NCBI GenBank assembly: GCA_036504215.1
Contig: DASXVO010000070.1
Location: 115,390-179,389, forward strand
Length of the DNA stretch: 64,000 nucleotides
Direction: 5' to 3'
DNA from: Vicinamibacterales bacterium
Lineage (GTDB): Bacteria; Acidobacteriota; Vicinamibacteria; Vicinamibacterales; Fen-181
Below are positions 42,804-50,757 of the stretch, piece by piece; the first letter of the stretch is position 1, and each line of letters begins with the position of its first letter. The notes beneath the pieces were generated by a model. It did not search any database. It had not been told where the DNA came from and worked only from the letters and a program-made list of their open reading frames with translations. Made by a program: the position numbers and the translations under genes.

Positions 42804-42885
42804 CGCTTCGCGTCCACATCTGGTATCCCGCCCACCACAGTACGGCACAGCTTGTGCTTTCCGATTGAAGTGAACGGTCACTGCC

Positions 42886-42978
42886 GTGCGGCCTCCGCAC
42901 AGACCTCTCCATTGAGGAGCATTTTCGGGGGTGAACACGGCGCTGGCTGGGGAGGGTGACCGGAGGCGAGGTCACCCT
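42886..42978. other. Two hairpins in the spacer after aroF
   Basis: First: GTGCGG (42886-42891), loop CCT, CCGCAC (42895-42900). Second: AGGGTGACC (42953-42961), 8-base loop, GGTCACCCT (42970-42978), a perfect 9-bp stem. Neither has a U-tract. They may end aroF transcription or act in the leader of the small ORF that follows. Confidence 0.5.
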
Positions 42979-43094
42979 GTCGGCGTTCTGACAGCTCGAA
43001 AATGGCGGCGTTGTTAACGGGCCCGAAATCCTGACTTGATAGGAATGGAATAGGGCCGATACAGAGCCGGCCGCAGGAAGATCAAGGAGAGGTC

Positions 43095-43286
43095 ATGAAG
43101 AGGCCAAACGCAAAGGCAGTCAGACTCCAGGAGTTGAGGACCATCTTGAGCGCCTACCGACACATGACCGTCGAAGAGGTCGAATCGGAGGGCTGGGGCG
43201 ACCTCGAAATCGAACTGGAAGGCGAAGTGTGGCGCCTCGAGCAGGAGCTGCACGACGAGCGGCGGCGTCGCCCCGAGGCGGCATAG
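43095..43286 (+). CDS. Small charged protein of unknown function
   Basis: 63 residues, with AAGGAGAGG ending 3 bases before the ATG, a very strong ribosome-binding site that supports real translation. The peptide is rich in Glu, Arg and Leu and would form one or two amphipathic helices; there is no signal peptide or membrane segment. The sequence around GWGDLEIELEGEVW is notably acidic. I do not recognise a family. It ends 6 bases from the convergent sulfatase gene. Confidence 0.6.
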   Translation: MKRPNAKAVRLQELRTILSAYRHMTVEEVESEGWGDLEIELEGEVWRLEQELHDERRRRPEAA

Positions 43287-43292
43287 CGGTCG

Positions 43293-45233
43293 TTACTTCC
43301 GGGATCGCCACACGCGGTCCTTCTCGATGAGGTAGGACCAGAAGACGACTGCGCGGTCGATGCGGGTCAGCTCGTCCCGTGTGAACGGCGTGCCGTCGAG
43401 CGTCGGCCGGAACGTGTCGCGCTGCTGAAATGGAGTGAACGCCCAGACGTGATCGACGCGGCCCGGTTCGAACAACACCGCGGCCCCGCCACGGTCCACG
43501 CGGATCCCGCCCTCGCGGATGGCGATGGTCGTCGGAGCGGCCTCGCCGTGCAGAAGGTCCTTCCCCATCGCGGCCGTTGGTCCCCGATCACCCGCCAAAC
43601 GAAGAATCGTCGGCATCAGGTCCACGTGGCTGCGGACAGCCTCGACCCGGCGCGGCGGTCCCACGAGCGACTCCGGTCCGGCAATCACGCCGCCAGTCCA
43701 TTCCAGCGAGTCAATCGGCATGCCCCGCAGCTGCTCCGGGTACTCCTCGCTCGTGAAGTGGGAGTGATCGCCCACCACGATGAGCACCGTCCGATCGCGG
43801 CGAGGCCGCGCGTTCAGGGCCTCGGTCAGCCGGAGCAACTGGGCGTCCAGGTTTCGGATCACGATGTCGTACCGCTGTTGCGGATCGGTCATGCCCCGGG
43901 TATCGACGCGATTGGCATCCCCGGCGGCCGACAACGGGACGAAGTACGAATCCTCCGGCGTGTAGGGCGTGTGGGTGCCAGCCGTGAAGGCGCACAGCAG
44001 CAGGGGCGTGTTCGGCGCCTCGCGGTCGTGGCCCTGGATCTGCCCGATCATCCGGTCGACGAGTTCCCGGTCGCTCATTCGCCGGGTGTAGACCCACTGG
44101 TTCCCGGCGATCTCGAAATCCAGCCGCCGGTACCACCGGCGCAGCCACAGCATCATGTTGTCGAAGTTCGGATTCGAGCCGGACACAAACGTCGTCTCGT
44201 ACCCGAGCCGGCGAAGCCGCAGGGGAAAGGCGTCGGTCCCGACGTCGGTGAGGTCCGCTGCCAGCAGCCGTTCGCGATGCGTCCACATCGACGTGTGGAG
44301 CGTCATGAACGAGGAGGCCGTGGAGAACCCGTTCGCGATGTACCGCGGGAAGGCCACGCCGTGCGCCGCCAACGCATCGAGGTTCGGCGTCACGCTGGGG
44401 GTCCGCCCCGACGAGAACCCGAGGTCGTGGCCGCGAAGCGATTCGACGACGAGCAGGACGATATCGGGCCGTTCTGCTGCCGACGCAGGCGGCGGCTCCG
44501 GCGGCGGCGGTTCCTGGCGCACGAGCGGCAGGCGCGGGTCGAGCCAACGCGTGCCGGCCGGCGCGTCGACGAGCGCCCGGAGTTCCTCCACGGCCTGCCG
44601 TTCATCGGCTGGCGCAGGCATCCCGTTGAATCCCGCGATGCTGACGGCAAACGCCAGTTCGGGGGGACGGGGGGCGTCGCGGAACAACCCGACCGTCAGG
44701 CAGGCCGGCATCAGCGCGAACAGGACGACCGCGAACCAGGACACCTGCCGACCGCGCGCCGTCCGCACGGCGCGCCAACCGCTCCACGCAGCCAGAAGCG
44801 TGGCAAGCGCGATGATCGTCAGAGACATCGCGAGGTGAGGCCAGTCCATCGACAGTGGACCGAGCACCTCGTCTCCGAACATCGACGAATTGAAGTAGGT
44901 CTGCACGGTCGCCAGCGTGAAGCCGTGCCCCAGGAACCGCAGCATCTGCCGGTCCGTCTCCCCGGTGAACGTGAGCACGGCCGTCAGCGCCACCGCGGCC
45001 ACCGCGACGAGCGGCCTCAGCCGCGGCAGCAGGTTCCAGGCGAGCAGGGCCGCCGCCGACACACCACCGAGCACGCACACGTGGTAGGGCAGCACGACGA
45101 CCAGGCTCGAGATGGGTGACGGCGTGGTCGGGTGACCGGCCGGATCGGATGCGAGGAAATACGACACGAGGCCGACGACGCGCGCCAGCAGCGGGACGAG
45201 TGCGGTGAGAAGGAACGGATGAAGCCGTCGCAT
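43293..45233 (-). CDS. LtaS/EptA-like membrane sulfatase-family phosphotransferase
   Basis: 646 residues from ATG 45233; upstream ATGs exist but this gives an immediate membrane segment. Five N-terminal hydrophobic helices (to about 200), a Pro-rich hinge, then an alkaline-phosphatase-like sulfatase domain: PDIVLLVVESLRG (metal Glu), NGFSTASSF with the probable Thr nucleophile, AGTHTPYTP and VVGDHSHF (metal Asp/His). This layout is shared by LTA synthases, EptA-type phosphoethanolamine transferases and OpgB. In a diderm it would place phospho-groups on an envelope glycan or lipid. Exact substrate unknown. Confidence 0.82.
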   Translation of the reverse strand: MRRLHPFLLTALVPLLARVVGLVSYFLASDPAGHPTTPSPISSLVVVLPYHVCVLGGVSAAALLAWNLLPRLRPLVAVAAVALTAVLTFTGETDRQMLRFLGHGFTLATVQTYFNSSMFGDEVLGPLSMDWPHLAMSLTIIALATLLAAWSGWRAVRTARGRQVSWFAVVLFALMPACLTVGLFRDAPRPPELAFAVSIAGFNGMPAPADERQAVEELRALVDAPAGTRWLDPRLPLVRQEPPPPEPPPASAAERPDIVLLVVESLRGHDLGFSSGRTPSVTPNLDALAAHGVAFPRYIANGFSTASSFMTLHTSMWTHRERLLAADLTDVGTDAFPLRLRRLGYETTFVSGSNPNFDNMMLWLRRWYRRLDFEIAGNQWVYTRRMSDRELVDRMIGQIQGHDREAPNTPLLLCAFTAGTHTPYTPEDSYFVPLSAAGDANRVDTRGMTDPQQRYDIVIRNLDAQLLRLTEALNARPRRDRTVLIVVGDHSHFTSEEYPEQLRGMPIDSLEWTGGVIAGPESLVGPPRRVEAVRSHVDLMPTILRLAGDRGPTAAMGKDLLHGEAAPTTIAIREGGIRVDRGGAAVLFEPGRVDHVWAFTPFQQRDTFRPTLDGTPFTRDELTRIDRAVVFWSYLIEKDRVWRSRK

Positions 45234-45332
45234 GGAAACAACCGATCTTAGCATGCGGTTCGCCGTCCCGGGCGGGCCACACCCCGGCGAAGTCGCGCAC
45301 AACGAAAGGCGTCGGTGCCAGGCCGGGCGGGT

Positions 45333-45338
45333 GATAAT
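45333..45338 (+). promoter_or_regulatory. -10 box (GATAAT), probable leaderless promoter
   Basis: GATAAT, preceded by GGT, lies 5 bases before the aminotransferase ATG at 45344. No Shine-Dalgarno is present. Confidence 0.35.
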
Positions 45339-45343
45339 GGGCC

Positions 45344-46507
45344 ATGCGCGACGTCAGACGAATGCTGGATGTGCAGGCGCCGATCATCCCGATCCTCACC
45401 GACCTGATCCGGTGCACGCCGGGTACGGTGTCTCTCGGGCAGGGCATCGTGTCGTACGGCCCCCCGCCAGGCGCGCTACGCGCGCTCGAGTCGTTCGGCG
45501 GCGCCGCCGATGACCATCGCTACGGTCCGGTCGAGGGGTCGCCGGCGCTGGTCGACGCGGTCAGACGCAAGCTCGCCGAGGAGAACGGCGCCCTGATCGG
45601 CGACGAGCGGCGGATCGTGGTGACGGCTGGCGGAAACATGGCGTTCGTCAACGCGGTGCTCGCGGTGACCGATCCGGGCGACGAGGTCATCCTCCAGACG
45701 CCGTTCTATTTCAACCACGACATGGCGATCGTCATGGCTGGCTGTCGGACGGTCGCCGTGCCGACCGACTCCAACTACCATCTGCAGCCGGGTGCCATCC
45801 GCGCGGCGATCACCCCGCGCACCCGCGCCGTCGTCACGATCTCGCCCAACAATCCGAGCGGCGCCGTGTATCCCGAGGCGGCCGTCCGCGACGTGAACCG
45901 CCTCTGCGCGGACCACGGCCTGTACCACATCCACGACGAGGCGTACGAGTACTTCACCTACGGCGGCGTCCGGCACTTCTCGCCGTGCTCGGCGGCCGAG
46001 GCGGCCGCGCACACGATTTCGCTCTTCTCCCTGTCGAAGACCTACGGCATGGCGAGCTGGCGCATCGGCTACATGGTGATTCCCGGCCGGCTCTTCGAGG
46101 CGGTCAACAAGATTCAGGACACGAACCTGATCTGCCCGCCGCTGGTGTCGCAGGCGGTGGCATGCGCCGCACTGGGGATGGGGTCGGGGTATTGCCGGGG
46201 ACAAGTCGGGAGCCTCGCCGGCGTGCGCACACTCGTGCTCGAGGCGTTCACCACGGTTCGAGATATTTGCGCCGTGCCGCGACCCGACGGAGCGTTCTAT
46301 TGTTTCGTGCGGGTCGCGTCCGACATCGACTCCCTGACGCTCGCGCGGCGCCTGATCCTCGAGCACCGGGTGGCGACCGTGCCCGGCGTGGCGTTTGGCC
46401 TGGCCGAGGGCTGCTACCTGCGCGTCTCGTACGGCGCGCTCGACCGCAGCAGCGTCGCCGAGGGCATGCGGCGCCTGACGACCGGCCTGCGCGCGATCGT
46501 CGGCTAG
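45344..46507 (+). CDS. Class I/II PLP aminotransferase
   Basis: 387 residues. SPNNPSGAVYP, HIHDEAYEYFTY (Asp binding the pyridine nitrogen, Tyr to the ring hydroxyl), SLSKTYGMASWRIGY with the Schiff-base Lys, and a C-terminal substrate-carboxylate Arg in YLRVSYG are all present. This is the fold-type I aspartate/methionine/alanine aminotransferase group (I-gamma-like). The amino-acid substrate cannot be fixed from sequence. Its last four bases overlap the end of the convergent beta-barrel gene. Confidence 0.9.
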   Translation: MRDVRRMLDVQAPIIPILTDLIRCTPGTVSLGQGIVSYGPPPGALRALESFGGAADDHRYGPVEGSPALVDAVRRKLAEENGALIGDERRIVVTAGGNMAFVNAVLAVTDPGDEVILQTPFYFNHDMAIVMAGCRTVAVPTDSNYHLQPGAIRAAITPRTRAVVTISPNNPSGAVYPEAAVRDVNRLCADHGLYHIHDEAYEYFTYGGVRHFSPCSAAEAAAHTISLFSLSKTYGMASWRIGYMVIPGRLFEAVNKIQDTNLICPPLVSQAVACAALGMGSGYCRGQVGSLAGVRTLVLEAFTTVRDICAVPRPDGAFYCFVRVASDIDSLTLARRLILEHRVATVPGVAFGLAEGCYLRVSYGALDRSSVAEGMRRLTTGLRAIVG

Positions 46508-47325
46508 AACGCCGCCACGATGCCTGCGCCGAGCGCGGCCGTCTTCGGCTTTCGGCCGTCGAAGCTGAAGCCGCCGTTCATGATGTAGAGACGCCCGTCC
46601 ACACGCACGCCAAGCCCCTTCACCAGACCCTTCGGGCGCACGCGGAAGAAATACTTCAGGCCTCCGCCCACATGGTAGACCTGCCCGGTCTCGGCGGTCA
46701 GATACCCCGCCATTGGGCCCGTTTGGCCGTGTAGCTGACGGAGATACCCGACGCCACCTTCCGCAAACATCCGTACCTTGCCGCCAGCCAGCGTGGCGCC
46801 CGGGATGTAGGCGATCGCGTTCACGTCGAGGAAGAACTGCGAGATCGACTCTCCCGTGGCCGTGAAGCCGGGTACGCCCTCGACATCGTTCGCGATCGTG
46901 AAGCTGACACCTGGCCGGCTGTACGTCAGGCCGCCTTCAACGGCAAACATCCGCGTGAGGTTGTAGGTGAACCGCGTCTCGAGGCCAGCCGCCGACTGCA
47001 GGTCGGCGCTGGCTGTGAAGTACAGGTATGGCGACCCGGACGCGTCGTTGGTGACCATGCGGGCGGTGCTGGACCCGAGCGAAGCCGGCGCCATCCAGAC
47101 GACCGACGCCGACACCTCGATCGACCGCGCCCGCCCGAGCCCCCTCGGACCCGCGCCCGACCTGGCGGCCGTGGCCGCGATCGCCGGCCCCCGCTGCACG
47201 CTCCCTGCATCGCCTGGGCTGACATCACCAGCCGTATTGGGGCTCTGCGCGCGAACCGCACCGGTTGTCAGGACGAACCCCAGGCCTGCCAAGGCCGCCA
47301 GAAATCCGAGCTTCTTCGTCGTCAC
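46504..47325 (-). CDS. Outer-membrane beta-barrel protein
   Basis: 273 residues with a signal peptide (LAALAGLGFVLTTG, cleavage after VRAQ). A low-complexity Gly/Ala/Arg segment follows, then alternating hydrophobic/polar strands of about 10 residues with many Gly and Tyr (MFAVEGGLTYSRP, VYHVGGGLKYFF, VRVDGRLYIMN) ending in IVAAF with a C-terminal Phe, the barrel-assembly signal. Likely an 8-10 strand OmpA/OmpW-size barrel. Function unknown. It is downstream of the secreted matrixin-like protease, 9 bases away, in the same direction. Confidence 0.75.
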   Translation of the reverse strand: MTTKKLGFLAALAGLGFVLTTGAVRAQSPNTAGDVSPGDAGSVQRGPAIAATAARSGAGPRGLGRARSIEVSASVVWMAPASLGSSTARMVTNDASGSPYLYFTASADLQSAAGLETRFTYNLTRMFAVEGGLTYSRPGVSFTIANDVEGVPGFTATGESISQFFLDVNAIAYIPGATLAGGKVRMFAEGGVGYLRQLHGQTGPMAGYLTAETGQVYHVGGGLKYFFRVRPKGLVKGLGVRVDGRLYIMNGGFSFDGRKPKTAALGAGIVAAF

Positions 47326-47334
47326 GCGCGCCTC

Positions 47335-48360
47335 CTATTTCGCCACGACCTTGACCTCGAACGTGAGCGACCCGCCGCCCGCGGGCACGACGACGAAGCC
47401 CTCGTAGTAGGCGATGCGGAAGTTGAGGTCCACCTTGGGGATGCTCGCGTCATCGAAGAAGCTGTCGAGGTCCGCATCGTCCACCGGTTCGACCCGGACG
47501 ATGTACGGGCCCGGTGCCAGGCTCGCAATCGTGAATCGGCCCTCGCCGTTCCCCGTGAATCCGCCGACCAGGTTTCCCGTCCGCGGGTTGAAGGCCGCGA
47601 CGTGCGCGCCGAAGACGCCCTGCCCGTTCTTGGTCACGCGCCCGCTCATGCTGCCGCTCTCCGACGTAAACCCGGTGCGCGGATAGAGTTCCGACAGGCC
47701 GGCGATGTCGTCGGCGAACGGCGTCCGATCGGTGATGTTCCCGGGCGAGAACGCGATGGGGAACAGCACCGCGTCGGCGGCGATCACCCGGCGTCCGCCG
47801 CCGGACCGCAACTCCGTCTCACCGAGCGCGGAGTGGCCGAGGCCGAACATGTGCCCCGTCTCGTGCAGGATGATCGACTCGAGGTCGAAGGATCCCGCTG
47901 AGCCCCCTGCCGCCACCGACCACGGGAACGCCGTGTTGAAGAAGATGTCCGACTCGAGGAGTTCGCCGGTCGTGTCGTCGATGAGGAAGTTGGTCGCGCC
48001 GAGCACGCGCTGGAGGTCGGGCCGGCTCATGAAGCCGAGCGTGTTCTGCCCATCGTCGTCGCCCGGGTTGGCCGACGTGAAGCCGGCGAACTGCGCCGAC
48101 ACGCTCGCCGTCGGCACGCTGGCCCAGGTGGCGAAGGCGCGTCCCGCCGCGTCGCGGAAGCCGGCTGCCGACACGCCGGGCGCGCTGCGATCGGTGACGT
48201 AGTAACGGACGGGGAGATGGGGCCATTTCAGCTCGACAACCCTCCCACCGACGCTCACGCCGAACGTCTGGTACGCCTCGACCTGCCAGGCGTGTCCGGC
48301 GGCCACGAGAAACGAGAGCGCGATGGCCAGTCGTCGGCCGACTGCGCTGAAGCGTCGCAT
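47335..48360 (-). CDS. Secreted matrixin-like zinc metalloprotease
   Basis: 341 residues from ATG 48360 with a signal peptide (LAIALSFLVAAGHAW). Zinc-binding HETGHMFGLGH at 166-176 is the metzincin motif H-E-x-x-H-x-x-G-x-x-H. The Met-turn expected about 20-35 residues on reads AVLFP at 197-201, with Leu in place of the invariant Met. A carboxypeptidase-regulatory-like domain (SMSGRVTKNGQGVFGA to PGPYIVRVEP) follows from about 245. So it should be an extracellular or cell-surface protease. Similar Leu variants could be less active. It forms a unit with the beta-barrel and the secreted protein upstream. Confidence 0.85.
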   Translation of the reverse strand: MRRFSAVGRRLAIALSFLVAAGHAWQVEAYQTFGVSVGGRVVELKWPHLPVRYYVTDRSAPGVSAAGFRDAAGRAFATWASVPTASVSAQFAGFTSANPGDDDGQNTLGFMSRPDLQRVLGATNFLIDDTTGELLESDIFFNTAFPWSVAAGGSAGSFDLESIILHETGHMFGLGHSALGETELRSGGGRRVIAADAVLFPIAFSPGNITDRTPFADDIAGLSELYPRTGFTSESGSMSGRVTKNGQGVFGAHVAAFNPRTGNLVGGFTGNGEGRFTIASLAPGPYIVRVEPVDDADLDSFFDDASIPKVDLNFRIAYYEGFVVVPAGGGSLTFEVKVVAK

Positions 48361-48376
48361 GATCGGTCCTTTCGGT

Positions 48377-48976
48377 CTACCGGAGTCCCTTGGTCGCCCG
48401 CGTCTGCTCCCGCCGTTCCTTCGCGCGTGCCGTTGAGAGGACACCGCGGAGCATGGCGGAGAAGGCGTCGAGCGACTGCGCCGGGCGTGAGGGATCGCCG
48501 CGCTGAACGGTGACCGGCCCGGCAGGGTCGGACAGGAGTGCTGAGGGCTTCACGCTCGTCTGGCCCGTGCGGGTGTCCCGCTCGATGCGAAATACGCCTT
48601 GCCCGAGGCCGAGGACGTAGGGCAGTGCCGGCGGCTGCGCCCCAAGGAACCACACCGCCTCGTCGCCTTCATGAAACGTCGGCGCGCCCACCATGATGCT
48701 GCGGTAGCGCCCCATGAGGCCGCCGGGCACGGTGAAGCTGACTTGACTGCCCACTGGCCCCTTGAACGTCTCGTCCACCGCCACCGTCACGATGGTGACA
48801 ACGCGACGACGGCCGTCAGCCCAGTCCGTGCGCACAGCCACCACGCGGCCTCGAACGACGACCGCCGCGCCGCGAGCGAGATCGCCGAGATCGCCGGAGA
48901 TCAGAACGGTGGCAGACACGGCGGGTGAGAGCGCGAGGCACAGGGCACCGATGCCAATCGCGAAGAGGAATCGCAT
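48377..48976 (-). CDS. Secreted protein of unknown function
   Basis: 199 residues with a signal peptide (FAIGIGALCLALSPAVSA). The mature part has a compact beta-rich core (VVVRGRVVAVRTDW, VTIVTVAVDETFKGP, GSQVSFTVPGG, EGDEAVWFLG), the pattern of a small OB- or Ig-like domain seen beside matrixin-type proteases in other bacteria. The C-terminal 30 residues are charged and probably helical. It lies 16 bases upstream of the matrixin-like protease gene. TATAAG ends 6 bases before the ATG and no Shine-Dalgarno is seen. I do not recognise the family. Confidence 0.7.
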   Translation of the reverse strand: MRFLFAIGIGALCLALSPAVSATVLISGDLGDLARGAAVVVRGRVVAVRTDWADGRRRVVTIVTVAVDETFKGPVGSQVSFTVPGGLMGRYRSIMVGAPTFHEGDEAVWFLGAQPPALPYVLGLGQGVFRIERDTRTGQTSVKPSALLSDPAGPVTVQRGDPSRPAQSLDAFSAMLRGVLSTARAKERREQTRATKGLR

Positions 48977-48982
48977 CTTTCA

Positions 48983-48988
48983 CTTATA
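48983..48988 (-). promoter_or_regulatory. Extended -10 box (TGGTATAAG), probable leaderless promoter
   Basis: TATAAG preceded by TGG on the minus strand, 6 bases before the ATG at 48976. It drives the secreted-protein - matrixin - beta-barrel unit. Confidence 0.45.
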
Positions 48989-49069
48989 CCATTTTCCCTT
49001 TTGCGCGCCGTGACATCGATCTGCGGGGGGCTTGTCCGAGGGGCCGCAGGCACCTGGCCCGAAGACCGC

Positions 49070-49097
49070 TTGAGCACTACGAATTACTTCGTATAAC
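49070..49097 (+). promoter_or_regulatory. Promoter of blaI-like gene with an embedded inverted-repeat operator
   Basis: -35 TTGAGC (49070-49075), 16-base spacer, -10 TATAAC (49092-49097). Inside it is TACGAA (49078-49083), 4 bases, TTCGTA (49088-49093), a perfect inverted repeat overlapping the -10 by two bases. The GTG start at 49106 is 8 bases after the -10, so the transcript is probably leaderless. Repressor binding here would block RNA polymerase. Confidence 0.65.
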
Positions 49098-49105
49098 CTG
49101 CAGGA

Positions 49106-49492
49106 GTGCTGACCACTCCTCCCCGCCCCACCGATGCCGAGCTGGCCATCCTGCGTGTCCTCTGGGCCCGCGGCCCGAGCACCGTCCGGCAGGCGGTGGA
49201 CGTCCTCCGGCGCGATCGGCCGACCGGCTATACGACCGTGCTGAAGCTCTTGCAGATCATGTTGGAGAAGGGGCTCGTCGTTCGCGACGAGTCGGACCGG
49301 ACGCACGTCTACCGCGCGAAGCTCTCCGAGGAACAGACGCAACGTCAGCTGGTGCGCGATCTGCTCGACCGGGCGTTCGACGGATCGGTGGTCAGGCTGG
49401 TGACACAGGCCCTCGGCGCGCGCCGCCCGAGCCGAGAAGAACTAGTCGAGATCCGACGACTCGTGGACGAGCGGCTGAAGGAGATGCCGTAG
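49106..49492 (+). CDS. BlaI/MecI/CopY-family transcriptional repressor
   Basis: 128 residues from GTG 49106. TDAELAILRVLWARGPSTVRQAV is the BlaI winged-helix start, TGYTTVLKLLQIMLEKGLVVR the recognition helix, and the C-terminal half a dimerisation helix pair. BlaI-type proteins repress their own promoter and that of a BlaR1-like M56 sensor protease that cleaves them. No blaR1, beta-lactamase or other target follows; the next gene is lpxB on the other strand. The operator between -35 and -10 of its own promoter supports autorepression. How it is switched off is unknown. Confidence 0.88.
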   Translation: MLTTPPRPTDAELAILRVLWARGPSTVRQAVDVLRRDRPTGYTTVLKLLQIMLEKGLVVRDESDRTHVYRAKLSEEQTQRQLVRDLLDRAFDGSVVRLVTQALGARRPSREELVEIRRLVDERLKEMP

Positions 49493-49512
49493 GACGGCCG
49501 GACGGGACCCTC

Positions 49513-49539
49513 GAACACAGAGCCCACAGAGCTCGCAGA
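49513..49539. repeat. Nonamer tandem array (GNNCACAGA)
   Basis: Three 9-base units, GAACACAGA, GCCCACAGA and GCTCGCAGA, in the spacer between blaI and the end of lpxB. A roughly complementary stretch (GTGTCTC, GTGGTCTGTGTC) follows to about 49580, so the pair could fold into a loose hairpin. Confidence 0.5.
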
Positions 49540-49605
49540 GGGACGGTCCTGGGCGTGTCTCGGCGTGGTCTGTGTCGGACATCCTGCGTGCCGGCCTCTC
49601 GGTGG

Positions 49606-50757
49606 CTACCGCCGCCGGGCGGTCTCGAGCACGATTTCCGCGGCGCGTCGCGTGGCGCCCGAGCCGCCGAGTCTCTCCTTCACTTCCCGGAGGCTGGCGA
49701 CCGTGCGCTCGCGCAGCGCGCGATCCGTCAGCAGCCGGACCGTCTCGGCCGCGACGGCCTCGGCCGTGAAGCCGTCCTGGATCAACTCGGGCGCGACCCG
49801 CTCGCCCGCCACCAGGTTCACCATCGCGAACGTGTCCACGTGCACGAGCCGCCTGCCGATGGCGTACGAGAGCGGCGCCACCCGATAGACCACCACCATC
49901 GGACATTCGTGGATGGCCGCCTGGACGGTGGCCGTACCCGAGGCCGTGATCGCCACATCGGAGGCAGCCAGCACGTCGTCTGTCCCTGCCTCGACCACCG
50001 CCACCGGCCACGCGCTGGCCGACAAGGTCGAGAACAGGTCGTTCGGCAGCCCCGGTGCGCGCGCGAGGACGAACTGCGCGTGCGGCACGCGCGCGGCGAT
50101 CAGGGGCAATGACTCGACCAGCGTGCCGAGGATCTCGCGGACCTCGTTCGGCCGGCTTCCGGGAAGCAGGGCTACCACTGGCGCATCGGGAAGCAGGTGG
50201 TGGGCCTCGAGGAACGCGCGGCGGTCCGTTGTCGCGCGCGCCAGGTCGACGAGCGGGTGGCCGACGAATGTCGCCGGCGTTCCAGCCTTGCGGTAGATCT
50301 CGGGTTCGAACGGAAAGATCACCAGGATGCGGTCGGCAATTCGCCGCAGCGTCTTCATTCGCCCGCTGCGCCACGCCCACAACTGCGGCGGGATGTAGTA
50401 GACGATTGGAATGCCGAGGTCTCGGATCGCGGCCGCCAGCCGGAAGTTGAAATCAGGGAAGTCGATGGCGACGAGCGCATCGGGGCGTTCGTCGCGGGCT
50501 GTCCGCACGAGGCGTCGGTACATCGCCCACGATCGGGGCAGCACGCGGATGGCTTCGACCAGTCCCGTCACGGTCAGTCCGTGATAGTCCCCGACCAGCT
50601 CCGCGCCAGCCGCACGCAGGCACTCACCGCCAAAGCCGACGACGCGGACGCCGGGATTGAGCGCCCGCAGTGCCGAGGTCAGCGCCCCCGCGTACAAGTC
50701 GCCGGACGGTTCTCCGCACGAGATGAGCACAGTCGGTGCGTCGGAGCGGGTCGGCAT
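49606..50757 (-). CDS. lpxB: Lipid-A-disaccharide synthase
   Basis: 383 residues. SCGEPSGDLYAG at the N-terminus, GFGGECLRAAGAEL, IDFPDFNFRLA, YYIPPQLWAWRSGR, VGHPLVD and LLPGSRPNEV are the LpxB (GT19) signature segments, ending with SGTATVQAAI. It joins UDP-diacylglucosamine and lipid X at the inner membrane, making the lipid A disaccharide. Its start abuts the stop of an inactive M16 peptidase gene with no gap. Together with lpxD two genes upstream it shows the cell makes lipid A, hence a diderm envelope. Confidence 0.95.
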   Translation of the reverse strand: MPTRSDAPTVLISCGEPSGDLYAGALTSALRALNPGVRVVGFGGECLRAAGAELVGDYHGLTVTGLVEAIRVLPRSWAMYRRLVRTARDERPDALVAIDFPDFNFRLAAAIRDLGIPIVYYIPPQLWAWRSGRMKTLRRIADRILVIFPFEPEIYRKAGTPATFVGHPLVDLARATTDRRAFLEAHHLLPDAPVVALLPGSRPNEVREILGTLVESLPLIAARVPHAQFVLARAPGLPNDLFSTLSASAWPVAVVEAGTDDVLAASDVAITASGTATVQAAIHECPMVVVYRVAPLSYAIGRRLVHVDTFAMVNLVAGERVAPELIQDGFTAEAVAAETVRLLTDRALRERTVASLREVKERLGGSGATRRAAEIVLETARRR

